A stretch of DNA of 64,000 bases from an uncultured Eubacteriales bacterium (GTDB taxonomy: Bacteria > Bacillota > Clostridia > Christensenellales > Aristaeellaceae). The DNA lies in assembly GCA_902764915.1 (NCBI GenBank), contig CACWXY010000006.1, forward strand, positions 123,523 through 187,522, given 5' to 3'. Each line of letters opens with the position of its first letter. Within the stretch, counting starts at the first letter, position 1. Made by a program: the position numbers and the translations under genes. The notes under the pieces were generated by a model that saw nothing but the letters and a program-made list of their open reading frames with translations, had not been told where the DNA came from and did not search any database. Positions 42,572 through 51,552 of this stretch are shown one piece after another.

Positions 42572-43630
42572 TTACTGTACTGCGGACAGTGCCATACGGG
42601 CACCATCGTAGTCGCTGTCCTGCGCAATGGCATAACCGGTGTGGCTGTACACAGAGAAGATCTCCTTGCCTTCATCGGTATTGATGATATTGATCAGAGC
42701 GGTCTGCAGCGCATGGATGAATTCAGGATTGTATACATCGGGGTTCGCGGTGGTGACGGCAACGGTATCATTGTAGATGCCCTCGGTCACGCCGATAACA
42801 TTCATCTCATTCCAGATGCTGTCTTCGCGGCCCATGCCCTGCTTGCCGGTGGGATCCTTTTCCGCAGTCGGCAGGTTCCAGGCGACCTCATAGTCACGAC
42901 GGCCGTCGGCATAGCAGCACACGATGTCTACCTGCTCCGCAGCAGCCTGTGCAAACGCATCGCCGTAGCCCAGCTGAATGATATTGCCGCCTTCAGCCTG
43001 GATATCGGTCAGCTTCTTGCCGTCATAATTGCGCATAAGCCACATGGTGGGATAGATATAGCCAGCAGAGGAAGAAGTCGCAGCCACGGCCCAGGTAGCC
43101 TTGCTCAGGTCTTCCCAGGTGAGTTCTTCGCCGGCATTGACCTTTGCAGCCAGCTTCTTGCCATACTCAGAGGGCGTCGCATAGATCAGGGAACGATAGA
43201 AGGTCACCTGATTCTCAGTAGGCAGAGTCTTGTTCTCATCGCCGTTCCATGTCCTGGGGTCTTCACTGTCATTGCTCAGACCGGCACGGGTAGCGGTCAG
43301 AATGACGTCCACTTCCTTCTGTGCGGAATAAATGGCATAGGTGCCGCCCGGCAGCCAGCCCACATCAATGGAGCCTGCAGCCATGGCTTCACCGGTCGCA
43401 TTGTAATTGGTGCCTACGGTGATATCGACTTCACCAATGTCATAGCCCAGCTTGGCCATTTCCGCCTGCACCAGTTCAGGCAGATTCTTTGTGCCGGTAA
43501 TGATGACGTCCGCATCCTTGGAGGGCACAAACTCAAATGTCAGTTTGTCCATCTTGATGTTGTCAGCCAATGCACTGACACAGCCCAGCACCATTACGGC
43601 AGCCAGGAGAAGAGCAAGCAGTTTCTTCAT
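42572..43630 (-). CDS. phnD: Phosphate/phosphite/phosphonate-type ABC substrate-binding protein
   Basis: A 352-residue exported binding protein of the PhnD superfamily. The signal peptide MKKLLALLLAAVMVLGC is compatible with a weak lipobox (VLGC, Cys17), but an ALA-D signal peptidase I site a few residues later is an alternative. The mature part has TFEFVPSKDADVI near the start, AAGSIDVGWLPGGTYAIYSAQ, and an SSSAGYIYPTMWL segment in the ligand-loop position (PhnD/PtxB proteins bind the phosphorus group with a similar S-x-S-G motif). Ligand not predictable. SD AAAGGAG. Confidence 0.9.
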   Translation of the reverse strand: MKKLLALLLAAVMVLGCVSALADNIKMDKLTFEFVPSKDADVIITGTKNLPELVQAEMAKLGYDIGEVDITVGTNYNATGEAMAAGSIDVGWLPGGTYAIYSAQKEVDVILTATRAGLSNDSEDPRTWNGDENKTLPTENQVTFYRSLIYATPSEYGKKLAAKVNAGEELTWEDLSKATWAVAATSSSAGYIYPTMWLMRNYDGKKLTDIQAEGGNIIQLGYGDAFAQAAAEQVDIVCCYADGRRDYEVAWNLPTAEKDPTGKQGMGREDSIWNEMNVIGVTEGIYNDTVAVTTANPDVYNPEFIHALQTALINIINTDEGKEIFSVYSHTGYAIAQDSDYDGARMALSAVQ

Positions 43631-43656
43631 GGATCAAAACTCCTTTAATCGTTTCT

Positions 43657-43670
43657 CGGACATATGTCCG
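43657..43670 (-). promoter_or_regulatory. Palindromic operator candidate at the phn transcription start
   Basis: Perfect 14-base palindrome CGGACATATGTCCG, starting about seven bases after the -10 box and covering the expected +1. Such a position suits a repressor site. Confidence 0.5.
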
Positions 43671-43676
43671 TCAGCC

Positions 43677-43705
43677 AGTATATACGAATGCTTATCCCTT
43701 AGCAA
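43677..43705 (-). promoter_or_regulatory. Promoter of the phnD operon
   Basis: Minus strand TTGCTA (43705-43700) and TATACT (43682-43677) with a 17-base spacer, about 50 bases before the phnD ATG. Confidence 0.7.
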
Positions 43706-43730
43706 GAGTGTTCGTTCGCTATTTCCATAT

Positions 43731-43756
43731 AAAAAAAGACAGATGCCGCATCTGTC
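43731..43756 (-). terminator. Rho-independent terminator upstream of the phn operon
   Basis: 8-bp stem GACAGATG / CATCTGTC with triloop CGG (minus strand) followed by TTTTTTT. A smaller GACA-GAT-TGTC element with its own T-tract lies about 30 bases upstream. They separate clpC transcription from the phn promoter. Confidence 0.8.
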
Positions 43757-43997
43757 CTCCATGCATCTAAAAAAAGACAATCTGTCATCCGACGAACATT
43801 CACAGGATATTCCGAAAGACAGACGGGCGGGACTTCTGTTGCTGCTTTCCCATGGCACAGCAGCCTATTGCGGATTGAACCCACACAGGATTCGAAGCAA
43901 AGGCCATGATAGCCGTGATGAAGCAGGAAACGGCATGACTTTGGCGCCATGCCGTTTCCTGCAAAGCACGATGAAGCTGCTTTGCATCGGCTGCCCA
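43757..43997. other. Intergenic region between clpC and the phn terminators
   Basis: About 240 bases without a credible gene. It holds a perfect 15-bp inverted repeat GCAGGAAACGGCATG / CATGCCGTTTCCTGC (43923-43937 with 43948-43962, 10-base spacer), probably the first terminator or 3'-end stabiliser of clpC, although no T-tract follows. A short tRNA T-arm-like stretch at 43867-43895 has no matching acceptor or anticodon arm. Confidence 0.55.
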
Positions 43998-46529
43998 TCA
44001 GGACATGAGGTTCTTGGTCTCATGCCGTACAGCGATCTTTCCGCTGTCCGTCATGTACAGATGCAGCTTTTCTCCGCTCTCAATCTCGCCACTGATCAGT
44101 GCCTCGCTGAGAGTGTCCTCCACCGTCCGCTGGATCAGACGCCGCAGAGGCCGTGCCCCATACTGCGGATCAAAGCCGGCCGTGGACAGATAATCCACCA
44201 CTTCTTCATCCCATGTCAGGGTCAGCGCGTTTTCCCGCGCCAGGCCCACCACCTGGTGCAGCATCAGGCCGGTAATCTTCCGGATATCATCCTCCGTCAG
44301 TGAGTGGAATACAATAATCTCATCCAGACGGTTGAGAAACTCCGGCCGGAACAGGTCCTTGACTTCTTTCATGACCATTTCACGCATGCGTTCATAATTG
44401 CCCGCATCCACCACGCTCCCGGCACCGAAGCCCATGGCTCTGCCTGTAGACAGACTGTGCGCACCCGCATTGCTGGTCATGACAATAACCGTATTCTTGA
44501 AACTGACCACACGCCCGGTGTTGTCCGTGAGCCGTCCATCCTCCAGAATCTGGAGCAGCATATTAAAGACATCCGGATGGGCTTTCTCGATTTCATCCAG
44601 AAGCACGACACTGTAGGGCTTGCGCCGCACGGCCTCGGTCAGCTGGCCGCCTTCCTCATAGCCCACATAGCCCGGTGCCGCACCCACCAGACGCGAGGTG
44701 GTAAACTTCTCCATATACTCGCTCATATCAATGCGGATCAGGGCATTCTCATCCCCGAACATGGCTTCGCCCAGCGCCCGGCACAGCTCAGTTTTTCCCA
44801 CGCCGGTAGGTCCCAGGAACAGAAAGGAGCCAATGGGCCGTTTAGGGTCCTTCAGTCCCGTGCGTGCTCTGCGGATCGCATGAGCGAGCACGGTTACGGC
44901 TTCATCCTGTCCGATCACACGCTCATGCAGCTGGGATTCCAGGCCGCGCAGCCGCTCTGCTTCCGATTCAGTCATGCGACTCACCGGTATGCCGGTCCAT
45001 CCGGCAACCACCTGCGCAACGTCCTCCTCGTTGACCACATCCCGCGCCTGACGCTTCTTTTCCAGCCATGCGCTGCGCTTTTCTTCTATGTTTTCCCGCA
45101 GCGCACGGGCTTCGTCGCGCAGCCGTGCCGCATTCTCAAAGTCCTGATGGCTGGCCGCATCCCGCTTCTGCGCTTCCAGGGATTCCAGTTCCTTTTCCTC
45201 TGTCTTCAGATCCGGCGGAGCGGTATAGGAGGTAATGCGCACTCGGGAACAGGCCTCGTCCATCACATCAATCGCCTTGTCCGGAAGATAGCGGTCGGCA
45301 ATATAGCGATCCGAAAGCTGTACCGCAGCACGCACCGCATCATCGGTAATATGCACCTGGTGATGCGCCTCGTACCGGTCCCGCAGTCCGAAGAGAATCG
45401 CCACGGTCTCGTCCGTGGAAGGTTCTCCCACTGTTACCGGCTGAAAACGCCGTGCCAGCGCCGCATCCTTTTCAATATGCTTGCGGTACTCATCCAGGGT
45501 TGTCGCCCCGATGCACTGAATCTCACCCCGCGCAAGGGCCGGCTTGAGAATATTGGCCGCATCCAGTGAGCCTTCCGCGTTACCGGCGCCAATCAGCGTA
45601 TGCATTTCGTCGATAAACAGAATAATATTCCCGCTGGTCCGGATCTCGTCCATGCACTTTTTCAGGCGTTCCTCAAACTCACCGCGATAGCGGGTGCCCG
45701 CCACCATGCCGGACAGATCCAGAGAGAGCACCCGCTTGCCCGTAAGCATGTCCGGTACGCTGCCATCCACAATCCGTTGGGCCAGGCCCTCCGCTACAGC
45801 GCTCTTGCCCACGCCAGGCTCCCCGATCAGGACCGGATTATTCTTCGTCCGCCGGATCATGATCTGGATCAGACGCTCGATCTCACGCTCCCGTCCTATG
45901 ACCGGATCCAGTTCCCCGTCCTGTGCCATGCGCGTCAGGTCATGACTGTACTGCGCCAGGGTGGAACCTTCCTGCTTTTCGCTGCTGCCAGGGCCATAGG
46001 GACTTCCCGGGCCGAAACTTTCACCCGGCCGTGCCTCTCCCATGAAGGGTACATCCGTCGGCCCCTGGGTACTCTCCCGCCGGCTTGCCGCCATCCTCTG
46101 GGATACCTGCGCATTCGCTTCCTGCAGGTCCACGCCCATGCCTGTCATGATCTGACATCCCTTGTTCATGCGCGTCGCCAGAAGGCCGTGCCACAGAAAC
46201 AACGGCGAGATCAGGTTCTGTCCCATGCGCCGCGCGCCAATGGTGGCAATCGTAAGAGCCCGTTTTGTCTCAGCCTGCATATCCACCCTGGACGGGTGCT
46301 GAGCAAGCGCCGGCACCGTACTCTGCATCCCGGCGATCTTTTCCTTGGCACTGGCATAATCCATGCACCGGCTGACTTCATCCGGCACATCCTCACCTTC
46401 CCGCAGAAGACCCAGCAGCAGATGATCCGTGCCCAATGTCGTAAGATAAAAATCCGCCGCTTCCCGTCCCGCATACTGAATTGCCCGCTGTGCGCTTTCG
46501 GTAAAACGGCTCATTCCAAATTCTGCCAT
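43998..46529 (-). CDS. clpC: ATP-dependent Clp protease ATP-binding subunit ClpC
   Basis: An 843-residue HSP100 unfoldase delivering (arginine-phosphorylated) proteins to ClpP. N-domain [19 protein letters not shown]; first AAA+ Walker A GEPGVGKS (about 235) and Walker [19 protein letters not shown]-type middle domain ([26 protein letters not shown], about 440-480) as in MecA/McsB-interacting ClpC; second Walker A GPTGVGKT (about 573) with sensor and arginine-finger regions. ATG at 46529 has GGAAGGAG and matches family starts; longer frames are rejected. Fourth gene of the ctsR operon, 13 bases after mcsB. Confidence 0.96.
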   Translation of the reverse strand: MAEFGMSRFTESAQRAIQYAGREAADFYLTTLGTDHLLLGLLREGEDVPDEVSRCMDYASAKEKIAGMQSTVPALAQHPSRVDMQAETKRALTIATIGARRMGQNLISPLFLWHGLLATRMNKGCQIMTGMGVDLQEANAQVSQRMAASRRESTQGPTDVPFMGEARPGESFGPGSPYGPGSSEKQEGSTLAQYSHDLTRMAQDGELDPVIGREREIERLIQIMIRRTKNNPVLIGEPGVGKSAVAEGLAQRIVDGSVPDMLTGKRVLSLDLSGMVAGTRYRGEFEERLKKCMDEIRTSGNIILFIDEMHTLIGAGNAEGSLDAANILKPALARGEIQCIGATTLDEYRKHIEKDAALARRFQPVTVGEPSTDETVAILFGLRDRYEAHHQVHITDDAVRAAVQLSDRYIADRYLPDKAIDVMDEACSRVRITSYTAPPDLKTEEKELESLEAQKRDAASHQDFENAARLRDEARALRENIEEKRSAWLEKKRQARDVVNEEDVAQVVAGWTGIPVSRMTESEAERLRGLESQLHERVIGQDEAVTVLAHAIRRARTGLKDPKRPIGSFLFLGPTGVGKTELCRALGEAMFGDENALIRIDMSEYMEKFTTSRLVGAAPGYVGYEEGGQLTEAVRRKPYSVVLLDEIEKAHPDVFNMLLQILEDGRLTDNTGRVVSFKNTVIVMTSNAGAHSLSTGRAMGFGAGSVVDAGNYERMREMVMKEVKDLFRPEFLNRLDEIIVFHSLTEDDIRKITGLMLHQVVGLARENALTLTWDEEVVDYLSTAGFDPQYGARPLRRLIQRTVEDTLSEALISGEIESGEKLHLYMTDSGKIAVRHETKNLMS

Positions 46530-46542
46530 AGAACTCCTTCCT

Positions 46543-47544
46543 TTACGGGGCAAAATGCATGAGTTCGCGCACACGTCTTGCCCGCAGGACATTCTTTTCG
46601 TTTTCTGATATTTCCCGCTGTACACAGGACTCCAGGTGCGCATCCTGCACCTGTATCAGCATTCTGTCCACTTCATCTGTATGCAGGGGAATCATGCCGC
46701 AGGCAATCCCCAGCCTCAGATTGGACCAGTACTTATAGAACTCATCCATTTTCAGAATCCGCGCGTGCGTCAGTATACCCACCGCCCGCTGTACAGCATC
46801 CTCTATCTGAATCCGATTGCCGTCCAGGCTTTTCTCCCGGAGCTTGCCTTCCATATCTGTCAGCTGGTGGCCCACAGTCAGCACTGTATGCAGGATTTCC
46901 TCCTCCGTGCGGCCCAGTGTTGCCTGATTGCTGATCTGATACATTGCACCCAGGGCTTCCGAGCCCTCTCCATAAACACCACGGATCCGAAGCCCCAGCT
47001 TGGCCACGGTCTGGCTGACATTGCCCATCTGCTTATACAGCGCAATCATCGGCAGATGCATGGTCAGAGAAGCGCGAAGCCCGGTGCCTGCATTCGTCGG
47101 GCAAGCCGTAAGGTACCCCAGCTGGTCGTCAAAGGCAATCTCCGTATGCATGGAAAGAATGTCGTCAGCACGGAAGCACCGGTCTGCCGCATCCATCAGC
47201 TGCATGCCCGGCATGACCGACAGAATCCGCAGATGATCCTCCTCATTCATGAGAATTGACACGTTCTCCGCATAATCCACCAGTGCGGCGCCGCTTTCCG
47301 GGTGTGCCAGAAGATCCTTCGTTACCCGATTGGCTTCTTCATAATACCGTCTCTGCGGCTCCGGCAGTTCCCTGATCCGAAGGAAATCGAACCGGTCACG
47401 CATATCTGACATGGCCATGGCGTTGAGCGTACGGGAGATGACCTGCTCCGCCATTTCTCTGTTTTCGCCTGTATTAAAGGGGATATCCCGATAATTCCGC
47501 GCCAGGCGCACCCGTGAAAACATTACATTTCCGGTGTCCGGCAT
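46543..47544 (-). CDS. mcsB: Protein arginine kinase McsB
   Basis: A 333-residue phosphagen-kinase-fold enzyme that phosphorylates arginines to mark proteins for ClpCP. The ATP-contact segment SRVRLARNYRDIPF lies near the N-terminus, with YLTACPTNAGTGLRASLTMHLP (catalytic cysteine in CPTN) and GLRIRGVYGEGSEALG. The ATG at 47544 lies inside the mcsA end (22-base overlap) and has GGAGGAGGAGAACGT; a second ATG at 47523 has a poor SD. Confidence 0.95.
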   Translation of the reverse strand: MPDTGNVMFSRVRLARNYRDIPFNTGENREMAEQVISRTLNAMAMSDMRDRFDFLRIRELPEPQRRYYEEANRVTKDLLAHPESGAALVDYAENVSILMNEEDHLRILSVMPGMQLMDAADRCFRADDILSMHTEIAFDDQLGYLTACPTNAGTGLRASLTMHLPMIALYKQMGNVSQTVAKLGLRIRGVYGEGSEALGAMYQISNQATLGRTEEEILHTVLTVGHQLTDMEGKLREKSLDGNRIQIEDAVQRAVGILTHARILKMDEFYKYWSNLRLGIACGMIPLHTDEVDRMLIQVQDAHLESCVQREISENEKNVLRARRVRELMHFAP

Positions 47545-48056
47545 ACGTTCTCCTCCTCCGCAAGGGCGCGGATCATATCGCGCAGCACAGCGGCCTGTTC
47601 AAAGTCTTCTTCCGCGACTGCCCGGTTCATCTCCCGCGTCAGTTCTTCCTGGCGCATGCGCATTTTCTGCGCATGCTCACTGGTGAGCACTCTGCGCCCG
47701 GTATGATGGGTGCTGCCGTGGATCTGCTGCAGAACAGGCTCCAGTTCCGTGCGGAAAGCCGTATAGCACTGGGTGCATCCCAGCCGGCCGCTCTTTTTGT
47801 ACTGCAGATAGGTCATGCCGCAGTTGGCGCACATAAGCCCTGCGTCATGCGCGTCTTCCTCGTTTCGGGTTTCCCCGGGCCGCTCGCTGAATGCGGAGAG
47901 TATGTTAGCCAGCAGTCCCTCAATCTGTCCGCCGCTCAGTCCGCGGTCCAGCTTGGCCATGCACGCCGAACACAGATGCCGCACCTGGGTTGTATCTCCT
48001 GCAATCACCCGCACCGAGCAGGTGGCCTCGCTTCGATTGCACTCATCACACATCAT
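47523..48056 (-). CDS. mcsA: McsA, activator of McsB
   Basis: A 177-residue zinc-binding adaptor required for McsB kinase activity. Cysteine pairs CDECNRSEA, CSAC, CANC and CTQC form the zinc-binding part; the C-terminal UVR motif reads REMNRAVAEEDFEQAAVLRDMIRAL. ATGATG start overlaps the ctsR stop. Second gene of the operon. Confidence 0.95.
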   Translation of the reverse strand: MMCDECNRSEATCSVRVIAGDTTQVRHLCSACMAKLDRGLSGGQIEGLLANILSAFSERPGETRNEEDAHDAGLMCANCGMTYLQYKKSGRLGCTQCYTAFRTELEPVLQQIHGSTHHTGRRVLTSEHAQKMRMRQEELTREMNRAVAEEDFEQAAVLRDMIRALAEEENVCRTPEM

Positions 48057-48574
48057 ATGGCGTTCATCTCTCCTGTATGCGTCGTATTGTCCCTGTCATG
48101 GGATGCCCGTTCACCGCGGCTGCGGGCAACCGATGTCAGCATGTTTTTAAGAATCTTGGCCCGCAGCGCGTCCTTCATGGAGTCCGGCATAGGGACCGAA
48201 ATAGCCTGTGCGGAAACAGCGGCCCGCATAATGGAGCCCTCACAGGCGCTGATCAGCTTTTCTTCCTCCAGCTGATGGATCAGCTTGCCCGCCTCGGCTT
48301 CGCCCAGCGTTTCTCCGATGCGTTCGGAAATCAGGTACTGGAATTTGGAGCCCCGCTGAATGACACGGACAATCCGAATGTATCCGCCTCCGCCGCGCCG
48401 GGACTCGATCACATATCCGTCATCCAGGGTAAAGCGGGTCGCCAGCACATAGTTGATCTGGCTCGGCGCACAGTTGAAGTACTCCGCCAGCTCATTCCGC
48501 TTGAGCTCAACCTCCGGTTCTTCCTGGGTCAGCATGGTCTTAATAAAGCTCTCAATGGTATCACTGAGTCGCAT
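48053..48574 (-). CDS. ctsR: Transcriptional repressor CtsR
   Basis: A 173-residue repressor of class III heat-shock genes. Winged-helix part: MRLSDTIESFIKTML, FNCAPSQINYVLATRFTLDDGYVIESRRGGGGYIRIVRV (read as FNCAPSQINYVL and SRRGGGGYIRI, the glycine-rich wing that contacts DNA). The C-terminal domain carries McsB/ClpC-regulation sequences. The ATG at 48574 has GAGGG six bases upstream, better than the ATG two codons earlier. Autoregulated through the box at its own promoter. Confidence 0.95.
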   Translation of the reverse strand: MRLSDTIESFIKTMLTQEEPEVELKRNELAEYFNCAPSQINYVLATRFTLDDGYVIESRRGGGGYIRIVRVIQRGSKFQYLISERIGETLGEAEAGKLIHQLEEEKLISACEGSIMRAAVSAQAISVPMPDSMKDALRAKILKNMLTSVARSRGERASHDRDNTTHTGEMNAI

Positions 48575-48595
48575 AATCATCCCTCGATTCTGGTC

Positions 48596-48612
48596 ACTGA
48601 CTTTCTTTGACC
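48596..48612 (-). promoter_or_regulatory. CtsR operator
   Basis: Minus strand GGTCAAAGAAAGTCAGT: a perfect first heptad GGTCAAA and a second half-site two bases off the CtsR consensus (GGTCAAAnAn-GGTCAAA type). It begins seven bases after the -10 box and covers the predicted start. Confidence 0.75.
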
Positions 48613-48618
48613 TAATCC

Positions 48619-48646
48619 ATTATAGCGCATGGAGCGCAAATTGCAA
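48619..48646 (-). promoter_or_regulatory. Promoter of the ctsR operon
   Basis: Minus strand TTGCAA (48646-48641) and perfect TATAAT (48624-48619) with a 16-base spacer. Confidence 0.8.
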
Positions 48647-48698
48647 GCAACCGCCCTGCGTTTTGTGGAAATCTGCTGTCCTGCCATGTCCCACACGC

Positions 48699-48734
48699 AA
48701 AAACAGACCCTCGCAGTATCCTGCGTGAGCCTGT
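48699..48734 (-). terminator. Terminator of the mutS2-to-serine-hydrolase operon
   Basis: Imperfect stem (core CGCAG / CTGCG, loop GATA, outer part closing with ACAG / CTGT) followed on the minus strand by TTTTT, nine bases after the stop codon of the serine hydrolase. Confidence 0.75.
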
Positions 48735-48742
48735 CTTTCTGT

Positions 48743-49921
48743 TCATATGCATCCGATGGTGTCTGCCACAGCCCTGTGCATATGGGCATCCCGAAGATAG
48801 ACATAATGCACCGAAGAGGGAATGCATTCCCCGTCCGGCCAGATGACTGATCCGCGTCCGTTCGGATCCAGTCCATAGTCAGTAAGCTGTCTGCCTGTCT
48901 CCGGCACCACCACGGTCAGGCGGTTCAGCACCCGGTTGCCCAGGGCAATGACATAGCATCCGCTTTCAGGATCCAGGGACAGATGATGTCCCGTAAACCC
49001 GCTCACTGCCATTGCATGATCCGACATGAAGACCGGTACCTCAGAATGCACCTGCTGGGGATGGCGCACATAGCACTGACTGCCCAGATACTGTGTATAT
49101 CGTCCATCGGGCAGCTGTTTTCCTGTTCGGTTGCGCGCCATGGCGCGCAGTGCATCCCGTGACAGGATTTTTCCCGCAAGCATTCCCTCCACGAAAGCCA
49201 CCATGGATTCCATGTCCGCAAACAGCCCGGCATGCCCGGCACACTGTTCCTCGCCGTCCATCAGTGCCCGGCACTTGGGATCATGGGGCGTACCCGGCGC
49301 AATCCCCTCCCGAAGGATCCATCGCGTGCCCTCAATCCGATGCTCACGGTCACAGGAGACGCACTGTTCCTGCTTTTCCGCGGGAATGCGGGCATATACA
49401 CCACGAATGCCCAGCGGTTCCAGGATTTCCTGACGCAGGAGATCCATATATGCCAAGCCCCCCGCTCCCTCCAAAACATAGCGCAGCACCATGGCATGCA
49501 TGTCGCTGTACATCCGGGTGCCAGTATGCGGCTGTGCCTGACAGGCAAACAGTGTCTTCTTCGCATTCGCTGGCGTGTCTGCCTGATCAACGCGCTCCGG
49601 CGTCTGGAGGCTTATCTCAAACCCCAGTATCTGGTCCACAGACACCTGGGAAAGGGCAGAAAACATCGGAGCATAGCCGGTAACCGGCGATTCCAGATCA
49701 AGCCGACCCTGTTCATGCAATCGCATGACCAGCACACCGGTAAACAGTTTTGTCAGACTGGCCAGATCATAGATCGCATGTTCCGTCACCGCTTCGCCTG
49801 CCAGGTTCCGGACGCCGCCCAGTGCCCGGAACGTTCCCTTTGCAGAGCCGCAGCACAGGTCCAGACTGGCGAGCACGCTGGTTTCTTCTGTAAAGAAAGC
49901 GACACTGTCCTCCAGTCTCAT
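48743..49921 (-). CDS. Serine hydrolase of the beta-lactamase / class C family
   Basis: A 392-residue protein with the penicillin-binding-protein-like fold. SxxK motif in YDLASLTKLFTG (Ser about 56), the Y-x-N position occupied by YSDMH, and a downstream HxG-like SGFTGHH. No signal peptide, so a cytoplasmic esterase, amidase or D-amino-acid peptidase is more likely than an antibiotic-resistance enzyme. The ATG at 49921 overlaps the upstream kinase stop as ATGA with GGAG five bases before; a GTG two codons earlier is possible. Last gene of its operon. Confidence 0.82.
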   Translation of the reverse strand: MRLEDSVAFFTEETSVLASLDLCCGSAKGTFRALGGVRNLAGEAVTEHAIYDLASLTKLFTGVLVMRLHEQGRLDLESPVTGYAPMFSALSQVSVDQILGFEISLQTPERVDQADTPANAKKTLFACQAQPHTGTRMYSDMHAMVLRYVLEGAGGLAYMDLLRQEILEPLGIRGVYARIPAEKQEQCVSCDREHRIEGTRWILREGIAPGTPHDPKCRALMDGEEQCAGHAGLFADMESMVAFVEGMLAGKILSRDALRAMARNRTGKQLPDGRYTQYLGSQCYVRHPQQVHSEVPVFMSDHAMAVSGFTGHHLSLDPESGCYVIALGNRVLNRLTVVVPETGRQLTDYGLDPNGRGSVIWPDGECIPSSVHYVYLRDAHMHRAVADTIGCI

Positions 49922-50757
49922 ACGCACTCCAATCCGATCCGGGTACAGGGCACCCGGCCTTCGGTCAGATCCGACAGGTGATGACGGGCATGCCCGATAA
50001 TCACGGTCGTTCCCTTCCGCGCCGACTCCAGCGCAAAAGCCAGCTTGGCTCTGGCGCCATTGGCACCGGCCCGGCTGGCGCCATGACAGCTTTCCTGCAG
50101 TCTGGCCACTTTTTCCTCCAGTTCTTCAACCGTTCGTGCACTGACTTCCCTGACCAGAGAATCCGGATCGGCCGGGTTTCGGTAAATGCCTTCCGTGCTG
50201 GTCATCAGTACCAGTGTCTTTGCATGCACAAGTCCCGCGATCACAGCGGCTGTTTCGTCGTTATCCACGCACTCATGGACTTCGCCGCCCTGCTGCCGGC
50301 GGACCGCCAGTTCCATTTTCCGGTTTTCCTCATCACTGACAGGATCGTTGTAATTGACAATCGGAATTGCCTGCTGGGCAGCAGCCCGCAGGAACAGCTG
50401 CCGTATATGCTCCCGCTTCTCCGGGTCATTAAAGTGCATATGCTCCACCAGTACCTGACGCACCGAGTACTCCGGGCGAATAAACTGACGGTAGTTCTGC
50501 ATGAGAATGGCCTGTCCCTGGGCCGCATAGTCTGCCTTGTCTTCTTCCGGATCCCCCTGCAGTTCTCCGCCGGTACGCTTCATATAATCCAGACGCCCTA
50601 TCTCCGTCGCACCGCTGGTCACCCAGATCATGCCCGGCTGCAGTTCCGCGCCAAGACGGGAAAAAATATTGTAATCAATGTCCTGGTCTTCCCTGCGGAT
50701 CAGGGCCATGGACCCGATCTTGCCCACAAGCGCAATGGTATTGTCCATACGTATCAT
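49918..50757 (-). CDS. Glutamate-5-kinase-like amino-acid kinase, PUA domain absent
   Basis: A 279-residue amino-acid-kinase-fold protein. Motifs parallel ProB: ALVGKIGS (ProB VVKVGS), WVTSGATEIG (VSSGAIAAG), NYNDPVSDEENRK, VDNDETAAVIAGLVHAKTLVLMTSTEGIY. However, the ProB segment GTGGMxTK is replaced by HGASRAGANGARAKLA, and there is no C-terminal PUA domain and no adjacent proA. I therefore treat the glutamate-5-kinase label as provisional. ATG at 50757 overlaps the aroK stop (ATGA); an ATG at 50748 is an alternative start. Confidence 0.75.
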   Translation of the reverse strand: MIRMDNTIALVGKIGSMALIRREDQDIDYNIFSRLGAELQPGMIWVTSGATEIGRLDYMKRTGGELQGDPEEDKADYAAQGQAILMQNYRQFIRPEYSVRQVLVEHMHFNDPEKREHIRQLFLRAAAQQAIPIVNYNDPVSDEENRKMELAVRRQQGGEVHECVDNDETAAVIAGLVHAKTLVLMTSTEGIYRNPADPDSLVREVSARTVEELEEKVARLQESCHGASRAGANGARAKLAFALESARKGTTVIIGHARHHLSDLTEGRVPCTRIGLECV

Positions 50758-51278
50758 GTCTCCTCTGTCCGGGAGAGCAGTTCCCGGATTTTCTGTTTCA
50801 TCAGCATGCATGCCTGTTCCATGGATCCGCGATTGACTACCACCGCGTCTGCTGTTTTTGTGTATGTCGCGATCCGCGCCGCATACAGCCGCTTTACACT
50901 CTCCGCGCCATCCTTCAGAAGCGGACGATGAGAAGTGTCAATATCCGAAAGAATATCATTCAGCGGTCGATCCACAAACACAATCCAGCCGTTTGCATGC
51001 ATCAAAGCCTGGTTTTCCGGCCGGATCACCGTTCCGCCGCCGGTAGAGACAAGCGCCGGAGCGCCTTGCACCACATCCTGCAGCATCGCTGTCTCCAGCC
51101 GGCGAAAGCCTTCCTCCCCCACCTCTGCAAAGATGGCGGGGATGCTCCGGCCTTCCCGTGACTCAATTGCCGCGTCCAGATCAATGAACGGCATGCGCAT
51201 TGCTTCCGCGACAGCTTTTCCGATCCGGCTTTTACCGCTGCCCGTCATGCCGGTCACAAAAATATGTCTGTCAGTCAT
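50754..51278 (-). CDS. aroK: Shikimate kinase
   Basis: A 174-residue P-loop kinase making shikimate 3-phosphate on the way to chorismate. Walker A GMTGSGKSRIG at about 10-20, substrate-binding FIDLDAAIE (D-x-D), GEEGFRRLE, GGGTVIRPEN, and lid region SHRPLL. Overlaps the chorismate mutase gene by 8 bases upstream and the kinase-like gene by 4 downstream. Confidence 0.93.
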   Translation of the reverse strand: MTDRHIFVTGMTGSGKSRIGKAVAEAMRMPFIDLDAAIESREGRSIPAIFAEVGEEGFRRLETAMLQDVVQGAPALVSTGGGTVIRPENQALMHANGWIVFVDRPLNDILSDIDTSHRPLLKDGAESVKRLYAARIATYTKTADAVVVNRGSMEQACMLMKQKIRELLSRTEET

Positions 51279-51552
51279 GCTCCGCCATCACCTTTCTCTG
51301 TTCCTCCCGGGAAAGGCGCATGACCGTCGCGTAGAGTTCCTTTACGGCATCCGACAGCGCTGCATCCGAGAGCATGGCAGTCCGGCTCTCAAGCACCTGT
51401 GCCTCACGGGAGGCATCCAGTACATCCTTCCCCATAGCCCGCTTAATACGCGCGATTTCCCGGGAAACCTGCATCCGTTCCTCAAACAGAGCCACCATTT
51501 TCCGATCCACGGCGTCCAGTGCCTGTCTTGCCTCATCCAGTGTCCTTGTCAT
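51271..51552 (-). CDS. Chorismate mutase, AroQ type
   Basis: A 93-residue all-helical protein converting chorismate to prephenate. LDEARQALDAVDRKMVALFEERMQVSREIARIK carries the family's R-x-x-I/V-D-x-x-D and active-site R/K residues (read in two parts: LDEARQALDAVDRKMVALF and RMQVSREIARIK). A stand-alone short AroQ domain. ATG overlaps the histidine-kinase stop as ATGA. Combined with aroK it marks an aromatic-acid subgroup in this operon. Confidence 0.9.
   Translation of the reverse strand: MTRTLDEARQALDAVDRKMVALFEERMQVSREIARIKRAMGKDVLDASREAQVLESRTAMLSDAALSDAVKELYATVMRLSREEQRKVMAEHD

Noticed and set aside
43867..43895. A tRNA T-arm-like stretch (TGTGG-GTTCAAT-CCGCA) on the minus strand
   Set aside because: The downstream ATAGGCT has no AGCCTAT partner at tRNA distance and no anticodon or D arm can be drawn, so it is not called as a tRNA.
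48743..49921. Antibiotic-resistance beta-lactamase
   Set aside because: The fold and SxxK motif are present but there is no signal peptide, the Y-x-N position is altered and the gene sits in a housekeeping operon.
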